From Campylobacterota bacterium (GTDB taxonomy: Bacteria > Campylobacterota > Campylobacteria > Campylobacterales > SZUA-545), in the NCBI GenBank assembly GCA_025997415.1, contig BNUO01000099.1, positions 1 to 5,612 of the forward strand: a DNA stretch of 5,612 nucleotides. Direction: 5' to 3'. The notes under the pieces were generated by a model that was not told the origin of the DNA, did not search any database, and was given only the letters and a program-made list of their open reading frames with translations. Shown here piece by piece: positions 1-4,960 of this stretch. The first letter of the stretch is position 1. Each line of letters begins with the position of its first letter. Made by a program: the position numbers and the translations under genes.

Positions 1-1007
1 GCTTGGCTGATAGTGCTGGAGGAGGAGCGGCACAGGTTGCCAATCCTGATACCTTTGTGATCGATGGAGATGATGACACGGGCGGTATAACACAGAGTGA
101 TGATGTTGTGCTAAATAGTGGCAATACAAACACAAACAACAATGCCAACAACGAAGCCGATCAAAATAGTGAAGATGAGAGTGTTACTCCTCCTAACGAA
201 AACATTCTGCAAGAGACAAGCGGATCGAAGGGGAGCGATACCACCAATAATGTTGCCAACGAGATTATAGGAGAGGTGGAGCAGATCGCACCTCCGAGCG
301 TTGAACTGCCTACGCCACCAGCTCCGAGCGTTGAACTGCCTACGCCTCCTCCACCACCAGCTCCTGTATGGGATGGTCGCTGGAGTACTGATCCGTTATT
401 GACAACGCCGCCTTATGGTGGAGATCCGGTTGTTTTGACTCAGACAATAGATCCATATCTGGACTGGGGTCTGTATGTTGAAGATGGCAGTCTCTTGGGT
501 GGCGCTACGCCAGCACCCGACAAAATACGAGGCGGCTATATCAATGGCGCTATTACAGATCCGAGCGTAGTGCAAGGAATGATAACTGGCGGTACGATAG
601 TAACTTACGGCGCGACCGCTGGTGGTTTTGTCATAGATGGGGCGATCAAATATAGCGACGGGACTTTTGATCGCATTAACACCACTACTGATCAAAACTT
701 TAACCTGAACATTGATTTCAGCGATCCAACCAATGCGCTTAGCGGAATAATGTGGTTTAAAAATGTAGCTGGAGCTCATCATTGGACTCTACGCATTAGT
801 GGTGGGGTAACTCCAGATGGCTTTAGCGGTGATCTAACGGAGGATATGTCACATATAATTACTGGCGCAGGGGCTGGTTCAACCGGTACTTTGCGAGGCA
901 ACTTCTACGGCAGTGGTGCTGAAACGGTAGGCGGCAAATTTAAGATAATCAGCACCGGAGGATATATCGGAGCAACCGTTGATGGAATGTTTATAGGGAA
1001 ACGGTAA
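1..1007 (+). CDS. Surface/secreted protein with C-terminal TbpB-like or FecR-associated beta-barrel domain (5' partial)
   Basis: The frame is open to the left edge, so the true start lies outside the window; the TTG at 3-5 need not be the start. About 334 codons are visible and end in TAA at 1005-1007. Counting from the TTG codon: residues 15-95 are rich in Asn, Asp, Ser and Thr and look unstructured; residues 97-121 are a Pro-rich linker containing two copies of PSVELPTPPA; residues 124-334 are Gly- and Thr-rich with alternating beta-strand patterns. Near the end, FYGSGAETVGGKF (301-313) resembles the FYGP-A-E-GG-F signature of transferrin-binding-protein-B-like barrels. The YLDWG segment (152-156) resembles the start of the C-terminal domain found in long Campylobacterota FecR-domain proteins. 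From this I infer a cell-surface or periplasmic protein with a flexible stalk and a terminal barrel. Any signal peptide or FecR domain would be upstream and cannot be seen. The ligand is unknown. Coding is near certain; the family is moderately sure. Confidence 0.8.
   Translation, partial: LADSAGGGAAQVANPDTFVIDGDDDTGGITQSDDVVLNSGNTNTNNNANNEADQNSEDESVTPPNENILQETSGSKGSDTTNNVANEIIGEVEQIAPPSVELPTPPAPSVELPTPPPPPAPVWDGRWSTDPLLTTPPYGGDPVVLTQTIDPYLDWGLYVEDGSLLGGATPAPDKIRGGYINGAITDPSVVQGMITGGTIVTYGATAGGFVIDGAIKYSDGTFDRINTTTDQNFNLNIDFSDPTNALSGIMWFKNVAGAHHWTLRISGGVTPDGFSGDLTEDMSHIITGAGAGSTGTLRGNFYGSGAETVGGKFKIISTGGYIGATVDGMFIGKR
291..350 (+). repeat. Two-copy 30-bp in-frame tandem repeat encoding a Pro-rich linker
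   Basis: Copies lie at 291-320 and 321-350. The core at 292-316 is identical to 322-346 (25 bases). Each unit encodes ten residues, PSVELPTPPA in the first copy and PSVELPTPPP in the second. Because the unit is a multiple of three, gain or loss by slippage would lengthen or shorten the stalk without breaking the frame. Confidence 0.9.
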
Positions 1008-1017
1008 TTGCGTTTGG

Positions 1018-1043
1018 CAGAATGACATACACATGTCATTCTG
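1018..1043. repeat. Perfect 11-bp hairpin formed by the dispersed-repeat core, just after the first gene
   Basis: CAGAATGACAT (1018-1028) and its exact reverse complement ATGTCATTCTG (1033-1043) flank an ACAC loop. It starts 10 bp after the TAA stop at 1007, so it could help end transcription, but no T-tract follows. The right arm carries the same TGTCATTCTG core as the repeat cluster at 1551-1789, and its last seven bases form the left copy of the mobile element's target duplication. Confidence 0.7.
1037..1043. other. Left copy of putative target-site duplication (CATTCTG)
   Basis: CATTCTG at 1037-1043 is repeated directly at 1499-1505, immediately outside both ends of the inverted-repeat element. 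Because two bases at each end also belong to the inverted repeat, the duplication could instead be read as the 5-bp ATTCT with the element at 1043-1499. Confidence 0.7.
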
Positions 1044-1070
1044 GGGCTAATGGTCATTTTGTGGTGTTGG
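1042..1070 (+). repeat. Left terminal inverted repeat
   Basis: This begins TGGGGCTAATGGTCATTTTG and ends GTGGTGTTGG (the two segments share the G at 1061). All 29 bases are the exact reverse complement of 1472-1500. The match stops at 1041 and 1071. Confidence 0.92.
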
Positions 1071-1104
1071 AATGCCTCACGAAGCGTTTTGTACAGAGGG
1101 TTTG

Positions 1105-1120
1105 TCGTTAAATTTAACGA
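1105..1120. repeat. 16-bp perfect palindrome inside the element
   Basis: TCGTTAAATTTAACGA at 1105-1120 equals its own reverse complement. It lies about 35 bp inside the left terminal repeat. It could be a protein-binding site or simply secondary structure; no role is shown. Confidence 0.6.
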
Positions 1121-1434
1121 AACCGTTCATTAAATAACATATAAAAAGCGACAAAAAATGTTCAAGCGGTGTTTATACAAAAGCAAGCTCTGATGGCTTC
1201 ATGGGCATTGGAATATAGCTCTAGAAGTGTCCTAAAAGCGCTTATAGACTATCTGAATAGAATCTTACCCAGAAGGGCACCAAAGAGACAATGGGGCTTA
1301 TGGATAGAGCGTTAAATGGCATACTTCATTATCTTATAATCAATAGAAATAACACCATAAAAACAATATAATTAAATCGTTTTTTCGTTCTATAAAAGAT
1401 ATTATATTCCGTACAATAATTCGCTACGTAGTAT

Positions 1435-1458
1435 GGAATCCAGAGGCTTGAATGACGG
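1435..1458. repeat. Dispersed-repeat-like segment near the right end of the element
   Basis: The segment starts GGAATCCAG and ends GAATGACGG. This resembles the widespread bacterial intergenic repeat type with GGAATCCAG at one edge and AATGACG at the other. It sits just inside the right terminal repeat, so it is either part of the mobile element or nested in it. Only one copy is visible here. Confidence 0.4.
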
Positions 1459-1471
1459 TTTTGGATTAAGA

Positions 1472-1500
1472 CCAACACCACAAAATGACCATTAGCCCCA
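1472..1500 (-). repeat. Right terminal inverted repeat
   Basis: All 29 bases are the exact reverse complement of 1042-1070. It ends ATTAGCCCCA on the plus strand, followed directly by TTCTGAACG from the interrupted dispersed repeat. Confidence 0.92.
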
Positions 1501-1505
1501 TTCTG
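1499..1505. other. Right copy of putative target-site duplication (CATTCTG)
   Basis: This is identical to 1037-1043. The bases that follow (AACG) continue the dispersed-repeat sequence, so the original unbroken site can be reconstructed. Confidence 0.7.
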
Positions 1506-1518
1506 AACGCCCTCACCT

Positions 1519-1542
1519 GTAATTGCGGCGAAAGCCGCGATC
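1519..1542. repeat. Hairpin with GAAA tetraloop, a divergent dispersed-repeat copy
   Basis: GCGGC (1525-1529) pairs with GCCGC (1534-1538) across a GAAA loop, and the stem extends with A-T, T-A and T-G pairs to 1522 and 1541. The outline GTAATTGCG...GCGATCT resembles the GTCATTGCGAG...GCAATCT variant of the neighbouring repeats, so it is probably a decayed member of the same family. There is no T-run to make it a standard terminator. Confidence 0.5.
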
Positions 1543-1550
1543 TCGCCTCC

Positions 1551-1789
1551 CTGTCATTCTGAGCAAAGCGAAGAATCTAAATACGAACACAGATACTTCG
1601 GCTTCGCCTCAGTATGACAGGGACGGAATGAGATTCTTCGGCTCAAAAGCAGCCTCAGAATGACAGAGATTGCGGGTCGCGTAGCAGTAGCTTCCGCAGG
1701 AAGCGTTACTGCGAAGGCACGCAATGACAGAGGGATGAGATTCTTCACTTCGTTCAGAATGACAGAGAGGGTTCGCCCCGCAATGACAG
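1551..1789. repeat. Cluster of dispersed TGTCATTCTGAG...AGAATCT-type intergenic repeats
   Basis: At least five related units are packed end to end. They are 1551-1578 (CTGTCATTCTGAG...GAAGAATCT, forward), 1591-1620, 1631-1666, 1667-1730 (longer, edges AGATTGCG and GCAATGACAG) and 1738-1765. A short sixth, 1768-1789, ends GCAATGACAG. All except the first are in reverse orientation. 1551-1620 forms a large imperfect hairpin (CTGTCAT paired with ATGACAG, then CTGAG with CTCAG). 1667-1730 contains an internal hairpin, GCAGTA/TACTGC with CTTCC/GGAAG at 1684-1712. This repeat type occurs in many bacterial genomes and is known for giving spurious translations such as CHSERSEES, seen here on the minus strand. 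The cluster lies between the convergent ends of the first gene and the L,D-transpeptidase gene, where it could act as a bidirectional transcription barrier; that role is inferred. Confidence 0.85.
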
Positions 1790-1808
1790 GTGAATGGCAA
1801 AAATGTGC

Positions 1809-2555
1809 CTACTCCACGATCAGTACAGGATCGCCGACGCGCATTAGCCGAAAGAGTCGCTCTGCGTCTGCATTGACAACGCGAATGCAGCCGTGCGAAC
1901 TGCGCTTGCCGATACTGCGCGGGTTGCTTGTGCCGTGAATGGCGTAAGTTTTGCCGATGTTGAGCGCGACTTTGCCCAAGCTCCCGCGAAAGCAGCGCTG
2001 CCCGCTCGCCACATCTTTGCGGTAACGAGCCTCTTTTTCCATACTTTTTGGAATGCACCACTCAATGCCATCGGGGTCATAAACCTTGAACTCAACCTTG
2101 TATGTACCCGCCTCTGTGTAGTAGCAGCGCCCGCCCTCGTCCTGCGTCAAACACTCGTCGATCCCCAGTCCAACCCGTGTCGAAAATAGCACCGTTGTCA
2201 ATTTGCCAACGCTCTCGGTTACGGTGATCGTAAAGCGCGATTTATCAACCAAAATTGTCCTGATCGCCCCCTTTTGTCGCGGCAGTTCGGCGGGCGGCGT
2301 GATGTCTTCTAGCGATTTGCGGTCGATCCACCACTCGTTCGTCGTCTTTTGCCAGCGCCCGTTTGGAAAGTATCCCGTAATCCGCACCAGTGCGCCGCGC
2401 TCTTCATTTGATGTTAGCCGCGTATCCTTCGTCCATATGTCAACCGCCGCGCCATTTGCGGGCGCGTTCATCACCGCCGCGTCCTCGATCAGCCGAAAGC
2501 TCTTTGGTTCTGCGATCGCCGCGACAACGAGCAGAAAAAAGATGAACGGCTTCAC
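1809..2555 (-). CDS. Exported L,D-transpeptidase (YkuD family) with N-terminal SH3-like domain
   Basis: The product is 248 residues and predicted to act on periplasmic peptidoglycan, making or editing cross-links or attaching groups to stem peptides. Residues 1-15 form a signal peptide (MKPFIFFLLVVAAIA, probable cut before EP). Residues about 20-85 look like a bacterial SH3-type domain. The YkuD catalytic domain runs from about 97 to 248. It shows the family signature: His207 in HGTS, then SSHGCIR with catalytic Cys223 flanked by His221 and Arg225. A GTG start at 2553-2555 is chosen because the next in-frame Met (residue 29) would remove the signal peptide, and a G-rich ribosome site (complement of 2563-2567) sits just upstream. 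The gene begins 3 bp after the FIST gene's stop, so the two are very likely cotranscribed. Four further Cys residues (135, 144, 167, 188) could form disulfides. Substrate and exact activity (cross-linking or trimming) cannot be told from sequence. Confidence 0.93.
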   Translation of the reverse strand: MKPFIFFLLVVAAIAEPKSFRLIEDAAVMNAPANGAAVDIWTKDTRLTSNEERGALVRITGYFPNGRWQKTTNEWWIDRKSLEDITPPAELPRQKGAIRTILVDKSRFTITVTESVGKLTTVLFSTRVGLGIDECLTQDEGGRCYYTEAGTYKVEFKVYDPDGIEWCIPKSMEKEARYRKDVASGQRCFRGSLGKVALNIGKTYAIHGTSNPRSIGKRSSHGCIRVVNADAERLFRLMRVGDPVLIVE

Positions 2556-2558
2556 TTT

Positions 2559-3746
2559 TTAGCCCCCGATCGCCAGCGCCGTTAGTGTTTGATTGACATG
2601 CAACCCGTTAAACTGCTCACCGTAAGCGCTTACGCCGATAAACGGATACTCCTTCAAAACGCCTTCCGCCTCTCCTCTTCTGCGAAGCTCCTCAAGCTCC
2701 AGACGGCGCAGCACGCAGTCGCCGCCAAAGATAAACGACAGATTCGGCAGAGTGTTTTTGACCTTCTCCAGTCCCGATCGCAGGTTTTCGACAATATCGG
2801 TCGGTTTTGCCAGCACGCAGACAAGACCCTCCTCGATCGAGCAGAAAAACGAGAGAGAGCCGTCAGGGTTTGCTTGGTACACAGATAGTATGTAGTGCTC
2901 GCCGCCGATCTGAAGCATAAATGGATTTGCTGTGCAAATATGCCTTGTCAGATCGCCAACCTCTACGCCAACCAACCTCGCGTACTCCGCCGCCGCAGGG
3001 CGATCGTTGATCGAATAGACGATCCGCTTTGTGCTGTCTGCGCTTGTGATCACCAGCCGCTTATCGGTTGGCTCAAAGTGATCGATACGAAATGCCTGAA
3101 ACGGAAGCGTTGTTTCGCAGATCGCCAGCACGGCAGCGTTTTCGTAGAATGAGCCGTCGTAATAGACAAATGCGTGCTTGTAGTCCTCTCCGTCGCCCGC
3201 CGAAGCGCCGACAAGATCAATATCTCGCAGCGCGTTGGTAACGAGCGTGGTTATCTGCTCTTCTAGCCGCGACAACCCGTCGACTAGCAGGATCGAAAAG
3301 CTGTTTTTGCGATCGAGGTAGTTGAGCAGTTCGGAATCGAGCGGATTGTGTTGTTCAGAGGCTTCGTCCGTGTTTTCGGCTAACTTCCAAAAGGCTGTCG
3401 ATCGGGTGGTGCGATAGCTCTCTTCGCGCACGAACTCATCGAGATTTTTGAACAGCTTGGGAGACATTCTCAGCTCATTTGAGGCGATCACGCAGAGTAC
3501 AATCGTACCCTCCATATAGCCAACGCTTCCCAAAATCTCGCCCGCGCTTGTACAACCGATCGTAGGAGCGTCAAAGCTCGCCTTGATCGCCGCGCCAAGC
3601 TCTTGCAGATTGTATTTTGGTGAGCAGAAAAAGAAAACGGCTGTCGGTTTTTTCGTTGTGCGCGTTGCTTCCAAAAGTTCGCTAACGGCAGCAGCCGCGT
3701 CGGGGTTGGAGCTTTTTGCAAACTTGACTTCGATACGATCGCTCAT
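2559..3746 (-). CDS. FIST N/FIST C domain protein (putative small-ligand sensor)
   Basis: The product is 395 residues with no signal peptide or membrane segment, so probably cytoplasmic. The FIST N domain covers about residues 30-225, with IGCTSAGEI (63-71) and LVGASAGDG (178-186) as its conserved Gly/Ser loops. FIST C covers about 250-390, with FIFGGDCVLRRLELE (338-352) and the diagnostic YGEQFNGLHVNQT ending (375-387). Length is usual for the family. FIST domains were proposed to bind small ligands, perhaps amino acids, in signalling proteins; no ligand is proven here. No output domain (GGDEF, HAMP, kinase) is fused, so it would work through a partner. The ATG at 3744-3746 has an AAAGGG ribosome site 11 bases upstream, a slightly long spacing. 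It is the first gene of an operon with the L,D-transpeptidase, driven by the promoter at 3787-3815. Confidence 0.92.
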   Translation of the reverse strand: MSDRIEVKFAKSSNPDAAAAVSELLEATRTTKKPTAVFFFCSPKYNLQELGAAIKASFDAPTIGCTSAGEILGSVGYMEGTIVLCVIASNELRMSPKLFKNLDEFVREESYRTTRSTAFWKLAENTDEASEQHNPLDSELLNYLDRKNSFSILLVDGLSRLEEQITTLVTNALRDIDLVGASAGDGEDYKHAFVYYDGSFYENAAVLAICETTLPFQAFRIDHFEPTDKRLVITSADSTKRIVYSINDRPAAAEYARLVGVEVGDLTRHICTANPFMLQIGGEHYILSVYQANPDGSLSFFCSIEEGLVCVLAKPTDIVENLRSGLEKVKNTLPNLSFIFGGDCVLRRLELEELRRRGEAEGVLKEYPFIGVSAYGEQFNGLHVNQTLTALAIGG

Positions 3747-3765
3747 ACTTTTGGTTGCCCTTTGT

Positions 3766-3821
3766 GGTTAGCGTTTTTGAAGTCGAATTATACGATCTTG
3801 CGAAATCGACTTCAACTAACC
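3766..3821. promoter_or_regulatory. Interrupted inverted repeat bracketing the FIST promoter, candidate operator
   Basis: GAAGTCGA (3779-3786) and its exact reverse complement TCGACTTC (3806-3813) are separated by 19 bp. An outer pair, GGTTAG (3766-3771) and CTAACC (3816-3821), adds to the symmetry. The right arm overlaps the minus-strand -35 box, and the left arm lies just past the -10 box at the expected transcription start. Such placement suits a dimeric repressor that blocks polymerase; an mRNA structure is unlikely because only the left part would be transcribed. Confidence 0.5.
3787..3815 (-). promoter_or_regulatory. Sigma-70 promoter for the FIST/L,D-transpeptidase operon
   Basis: On the minus strand, TTGAAG (complement of 3810-3815) is followed after exactly 17 bases by a perfect TATAAT (complement of 3787-3792). 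Transcription would start near 3780, giving an untranslated leader of about 34 bases with the ribosome site inside it. Confidence 0.7.
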
Positions 3822-3857
3822 GCCATTTTTAGCGGCGGGGGCGAGGGCAAAAACGGT

Positions 3858-3863
3858 TAAAAT
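3858..3863 (+). promoter_or_regulatory. Possible -10 box for the ruvC-queD-mobA operon
   Basis: TAAAAT at 3858-3863 lies 58 bases before the ruvC start. No good -35 box is seen 16-18 bases upstream, where the DNA is G-rich. Campylobacter-type sigma-70 promoters often lack a conserved -35, so this remains plausible but weak. Confidence 0.35.
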
Positions 3864-3872
3864 AGCGCTTAT

Positions 3873-3883
3873 TCACATTGTGA
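3873..3883. promoter_or_regulatory. Small palindrome TCACA-T-TGTGA upstream of ruvC
   Basis: TCACA (3873-3877) and TGTGA (3879-3883) are exact inverted halves around one base, about 10 bp downstream of the candidate -10 box. The position would suit an operator in the leader, but an 11-bp palindrome can arise by chance. Confidence 0.25.
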
Positions 3884-3910
3884 GTAACGGGTGAAAAGAT
3901 TTTAAGATTT

Positions 3911-3916
3911 AGGAAG
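3911..3916 (+). promoter_or_regulatory. Ribosome binding site deciding the ruvC GTG start
   Basis: AGGAAG ends 5 bases before the GTG at 3922-3924. Spacing to the in-frame ATG at 3931-3933 would be 14 bases, too far, so GTG is favoured. Confidence 0.7.
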
Positions 3917-3921
3917 ATATT

Positions 3922-4398
3922 GTGATCATCATGGGTATTGATCCGGGCAGCGCAAAATGCGGATACGCGCTGCTACGGCTGGAACAAAGAAAGATGAGTA
4001 TGATCGAAGCGGGGCTGATCAAAATCGCCTCGCGCACGCTCTGTGAGCAGATCGCCGAGATGATCGAAGGGTTCGATCTGATCCTAAAAAAGAACGCGAT
4101 CGATGAGGTGGCGATTGAGGATATTTTCTTTGCCCACAACCCAAAAACGACGATCAAGCTGGCTCAATTTCGCGGCGCTATTCTGCTCAAGCTCATTCAA
4201 GATTTGGGGGTTTTTCACGAGTACACACCGCTCCAAGTGAAAAAAGCGGTAACAGGAAAAGGCAAAGCCGCAAAAGAGCAAGTTGCCTATATGGTCAAGA
4301 TTTTGCTGGGCATTAAACAAGAGATCAAGCCGCTCGATATTACCGACGCGATCGCCGTTTCGATCACGCACGCGCAGCGCGTTATGCTAAGGAAATAA
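3922..4398 (+). CDS. ruvC: Crossover junction endodeoxyribonuclease RuvC
   Basis: RuvC cuts Holliday junctions symmetrically, working with the RuvAB branch-migration complex in recombinational repair. The product is 158 residues, close to the usual length. The four acidic metal-binding residues of the RNase H-like fold are present: Asp7 in GIDPGS, Glu66 in VAIEDIFF, and Asp139 and Asp142 in PLDITDA. The QFRG segment (82-85), the [15 protein letters not shown] helix region (106-121) and the THA ending match the family, with wording like Campylobacter RuvC. The GTG start aligns with the normal N-terminus (MIIMGIDPG). It ends in TAA at 4396-4398, one base before the queD ATG, so translation is probably coupled. 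It is the first gene of a three-gene plus-strand operon, divergent from the FIST operon. Confidence 0.97.
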   Translation: MIIMGIDPGSAKCGYALLRLEQRKMSMIEAGLIKIASRTLCEQIAEMIEGFDLILKKNAIDEVAIEDIFFAHNPKTTIKLAQFRGAILLKLIQDLGVFHEYTPLQVKKAVTGKGKAAKEQVAYMVKILLGIKQEIKPLDITDAIAVSITHAQRVMLRK

Positions 4399-4399
4399 G

Positions 4400-4960
4400 A
4401 TGATCATTCGCAAACTCTTTCGTTTTGAAAACGCCCACATCGCCCGCGACTGCCTGACAAAACGGTGCGCTTTGAGCATTCACGGACACTCCTACCGCGT
4501 TGAGGTTTTGCTGGAGGCGAACGCGCTTGATCGCGCTGGAATGGTGATGGATTTTTCGCGCCTCAAGGAGATCGTCGGCTGGTTTATCGACAGCTTTGAC
4601 CACTCAATCGCCATCAACTCGCACGACGAAAGCGCATATGTGGAAGCGATGAAAGCGTACAGTTATCGGTGGGTGCTGCTGCCCGTCAATCCCAGCGCCG
4701 AGCAGTTTGCGCGGGTGATCTTGTGGGTGGCGATCGCGGCGTTTGGCGCGGCAAAAGCTGCAAACGGCGAAGGGGCGATCGCGGTAAAAAGCGTGATCGT
4801 GCACGAAACCGAAACAGGCTACGCCGAAGCGTACCCAGCCGATATTACCAACGCGCAGATGGGCGAACTGCTCCCAAGCAGTTTTCAGTTTTCAGTCGGC
4901 GTTCGCGCCGATTGGGGCGATCCTGCACGATTTGAAAAGCTGTTTGCCAATGATCAATAG
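4400..4960 (+). CDS. queD: 6-carboxy-5,6,7,8-tetrahydropterin synthase QueD, long Campylobacterota form
   Basis: QueD converts 7,8-dihydroneopterin triphosphate to 6-carboxytetrahydropterin, the second step towards preQ0 and queuosine in tRNA. The product is 186 residues, longer than the roughly 120 of E. coli QueD; the extra length is an insertion around residues 73-130 and a C-terminal tail after about 147. Zinc ligands are His13 (ENAHIA), His28 and His30 (SIHGHSY). Likely catalytic residues are Cys23, the Asp67-His68 pair (SFDHSI) and Glu136 (HETETG). Cys23 lies five residues before His28, one more than the four I recall in E. coli QueD, but KRC..SIHGHSY is how I recall Campylobacter proteins, so it is probably functional. 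The ATG follows the ruvC stop by one base, with AAGGA at 4389-4393. Other members of the fold are 6-pyruvoyltetrahydropterin synthases; QueD is favoured by the family wording. queE and queC are not in the window. Confidence 0.93.
   Translation: MIIRKLFRFENAHIARDCLTKRCALSIHGHSYRVEVLLEANALDRAGMVMDFSRLKEIVGWFIDSFDHSIAINSHDESAYVEAMKAYSYRWVLLPVNPSAEQFARVILWVAIAAFGAAKAANGEGAIAVKSVIVHETETGYAEAYPADITNAQMGELLPSSFQFSVGVRADWGDPARFEKLFANDQ

Larger units (their letters stand above)
1044..1498. mobile_element. Non-autonomous MITE-like element, about 455 bp, with long terminal inverted repeats
   Basis: The ends are perfect inverted repeats (29 bp matched over 1042-1070 and 1472-1500). A 7-bp direct repeat, CATTCTG, lies outside each end. 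The interior is clearly more AT-rich than the flanking DNA and has no transposase-sized frame; the longest notable frame is about 56 codons (1145-1315) with no recognised similarity. Joining the outer flanks restores TGTCATTCTGAACG, which matches 14 bases of the intact repeat copy at 1738-1765 read in reverse. The element therefore probably entered a pre-existing dispersed-repeat copy and duplicated the target. It would need a transposase from a full-length relative elsewhere in the genome. Ends starting GGGG or GGG and a short duplication fit several DDE insertion-sequence families, but I cannot assign one. Internal features are a 16-bp palindrome at 1105-1120 and a second dispersed-repeat-like segment at 1435-1458. 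Confidence 0.8.

Noticed and set aside
396..782. Minus-strand 128-codon frame opposite the first gene
   Set aside because: It is a shadow of the plus-strand barrel-domain gene with no family resemblance, signal or ribosome site.
1145..1315. A roughly 56-codon plus-strand frame inside the mobile element (ATG at 1193 gives 40 residues containing SVLKALIDYLNRILPRR)
   Set aside because: There is no ribosome site, no recognised family and no supporting context. The length is compatible with chance; it could be a remnant of a lost element gene, but nothing shows it.
1551..1789. Repeat cluster considered as a CRISPR array
   Set aside because: Units differ in length, sequence and orientation, lie almost end to end without regular unique spacers, and no cas gene is present.
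1609..2061. Minus-strand frame of 150 codons with CHSERSEES-type text
   Set aside because: This wording is the translation of the dispersed repeat cluster, and the rest overlaps the transpeptidase gene in another frame. Such predictions are a known artefact.
3820..3838. CCGCC...GGCGG hairpin between the FIST promoter and ruvC, considered as a terminator
   Set aside because: It has a five-base stem with a nine-base loop and lies between divergent promoters, where a terminator is not expected.
4932..4949. TTG at 4932 as the mobA start
   Set aside because: It would add six residues without similarity to MobA N-termini. The ATG at 4950 places the LAGG motif at the usual distance from the start.
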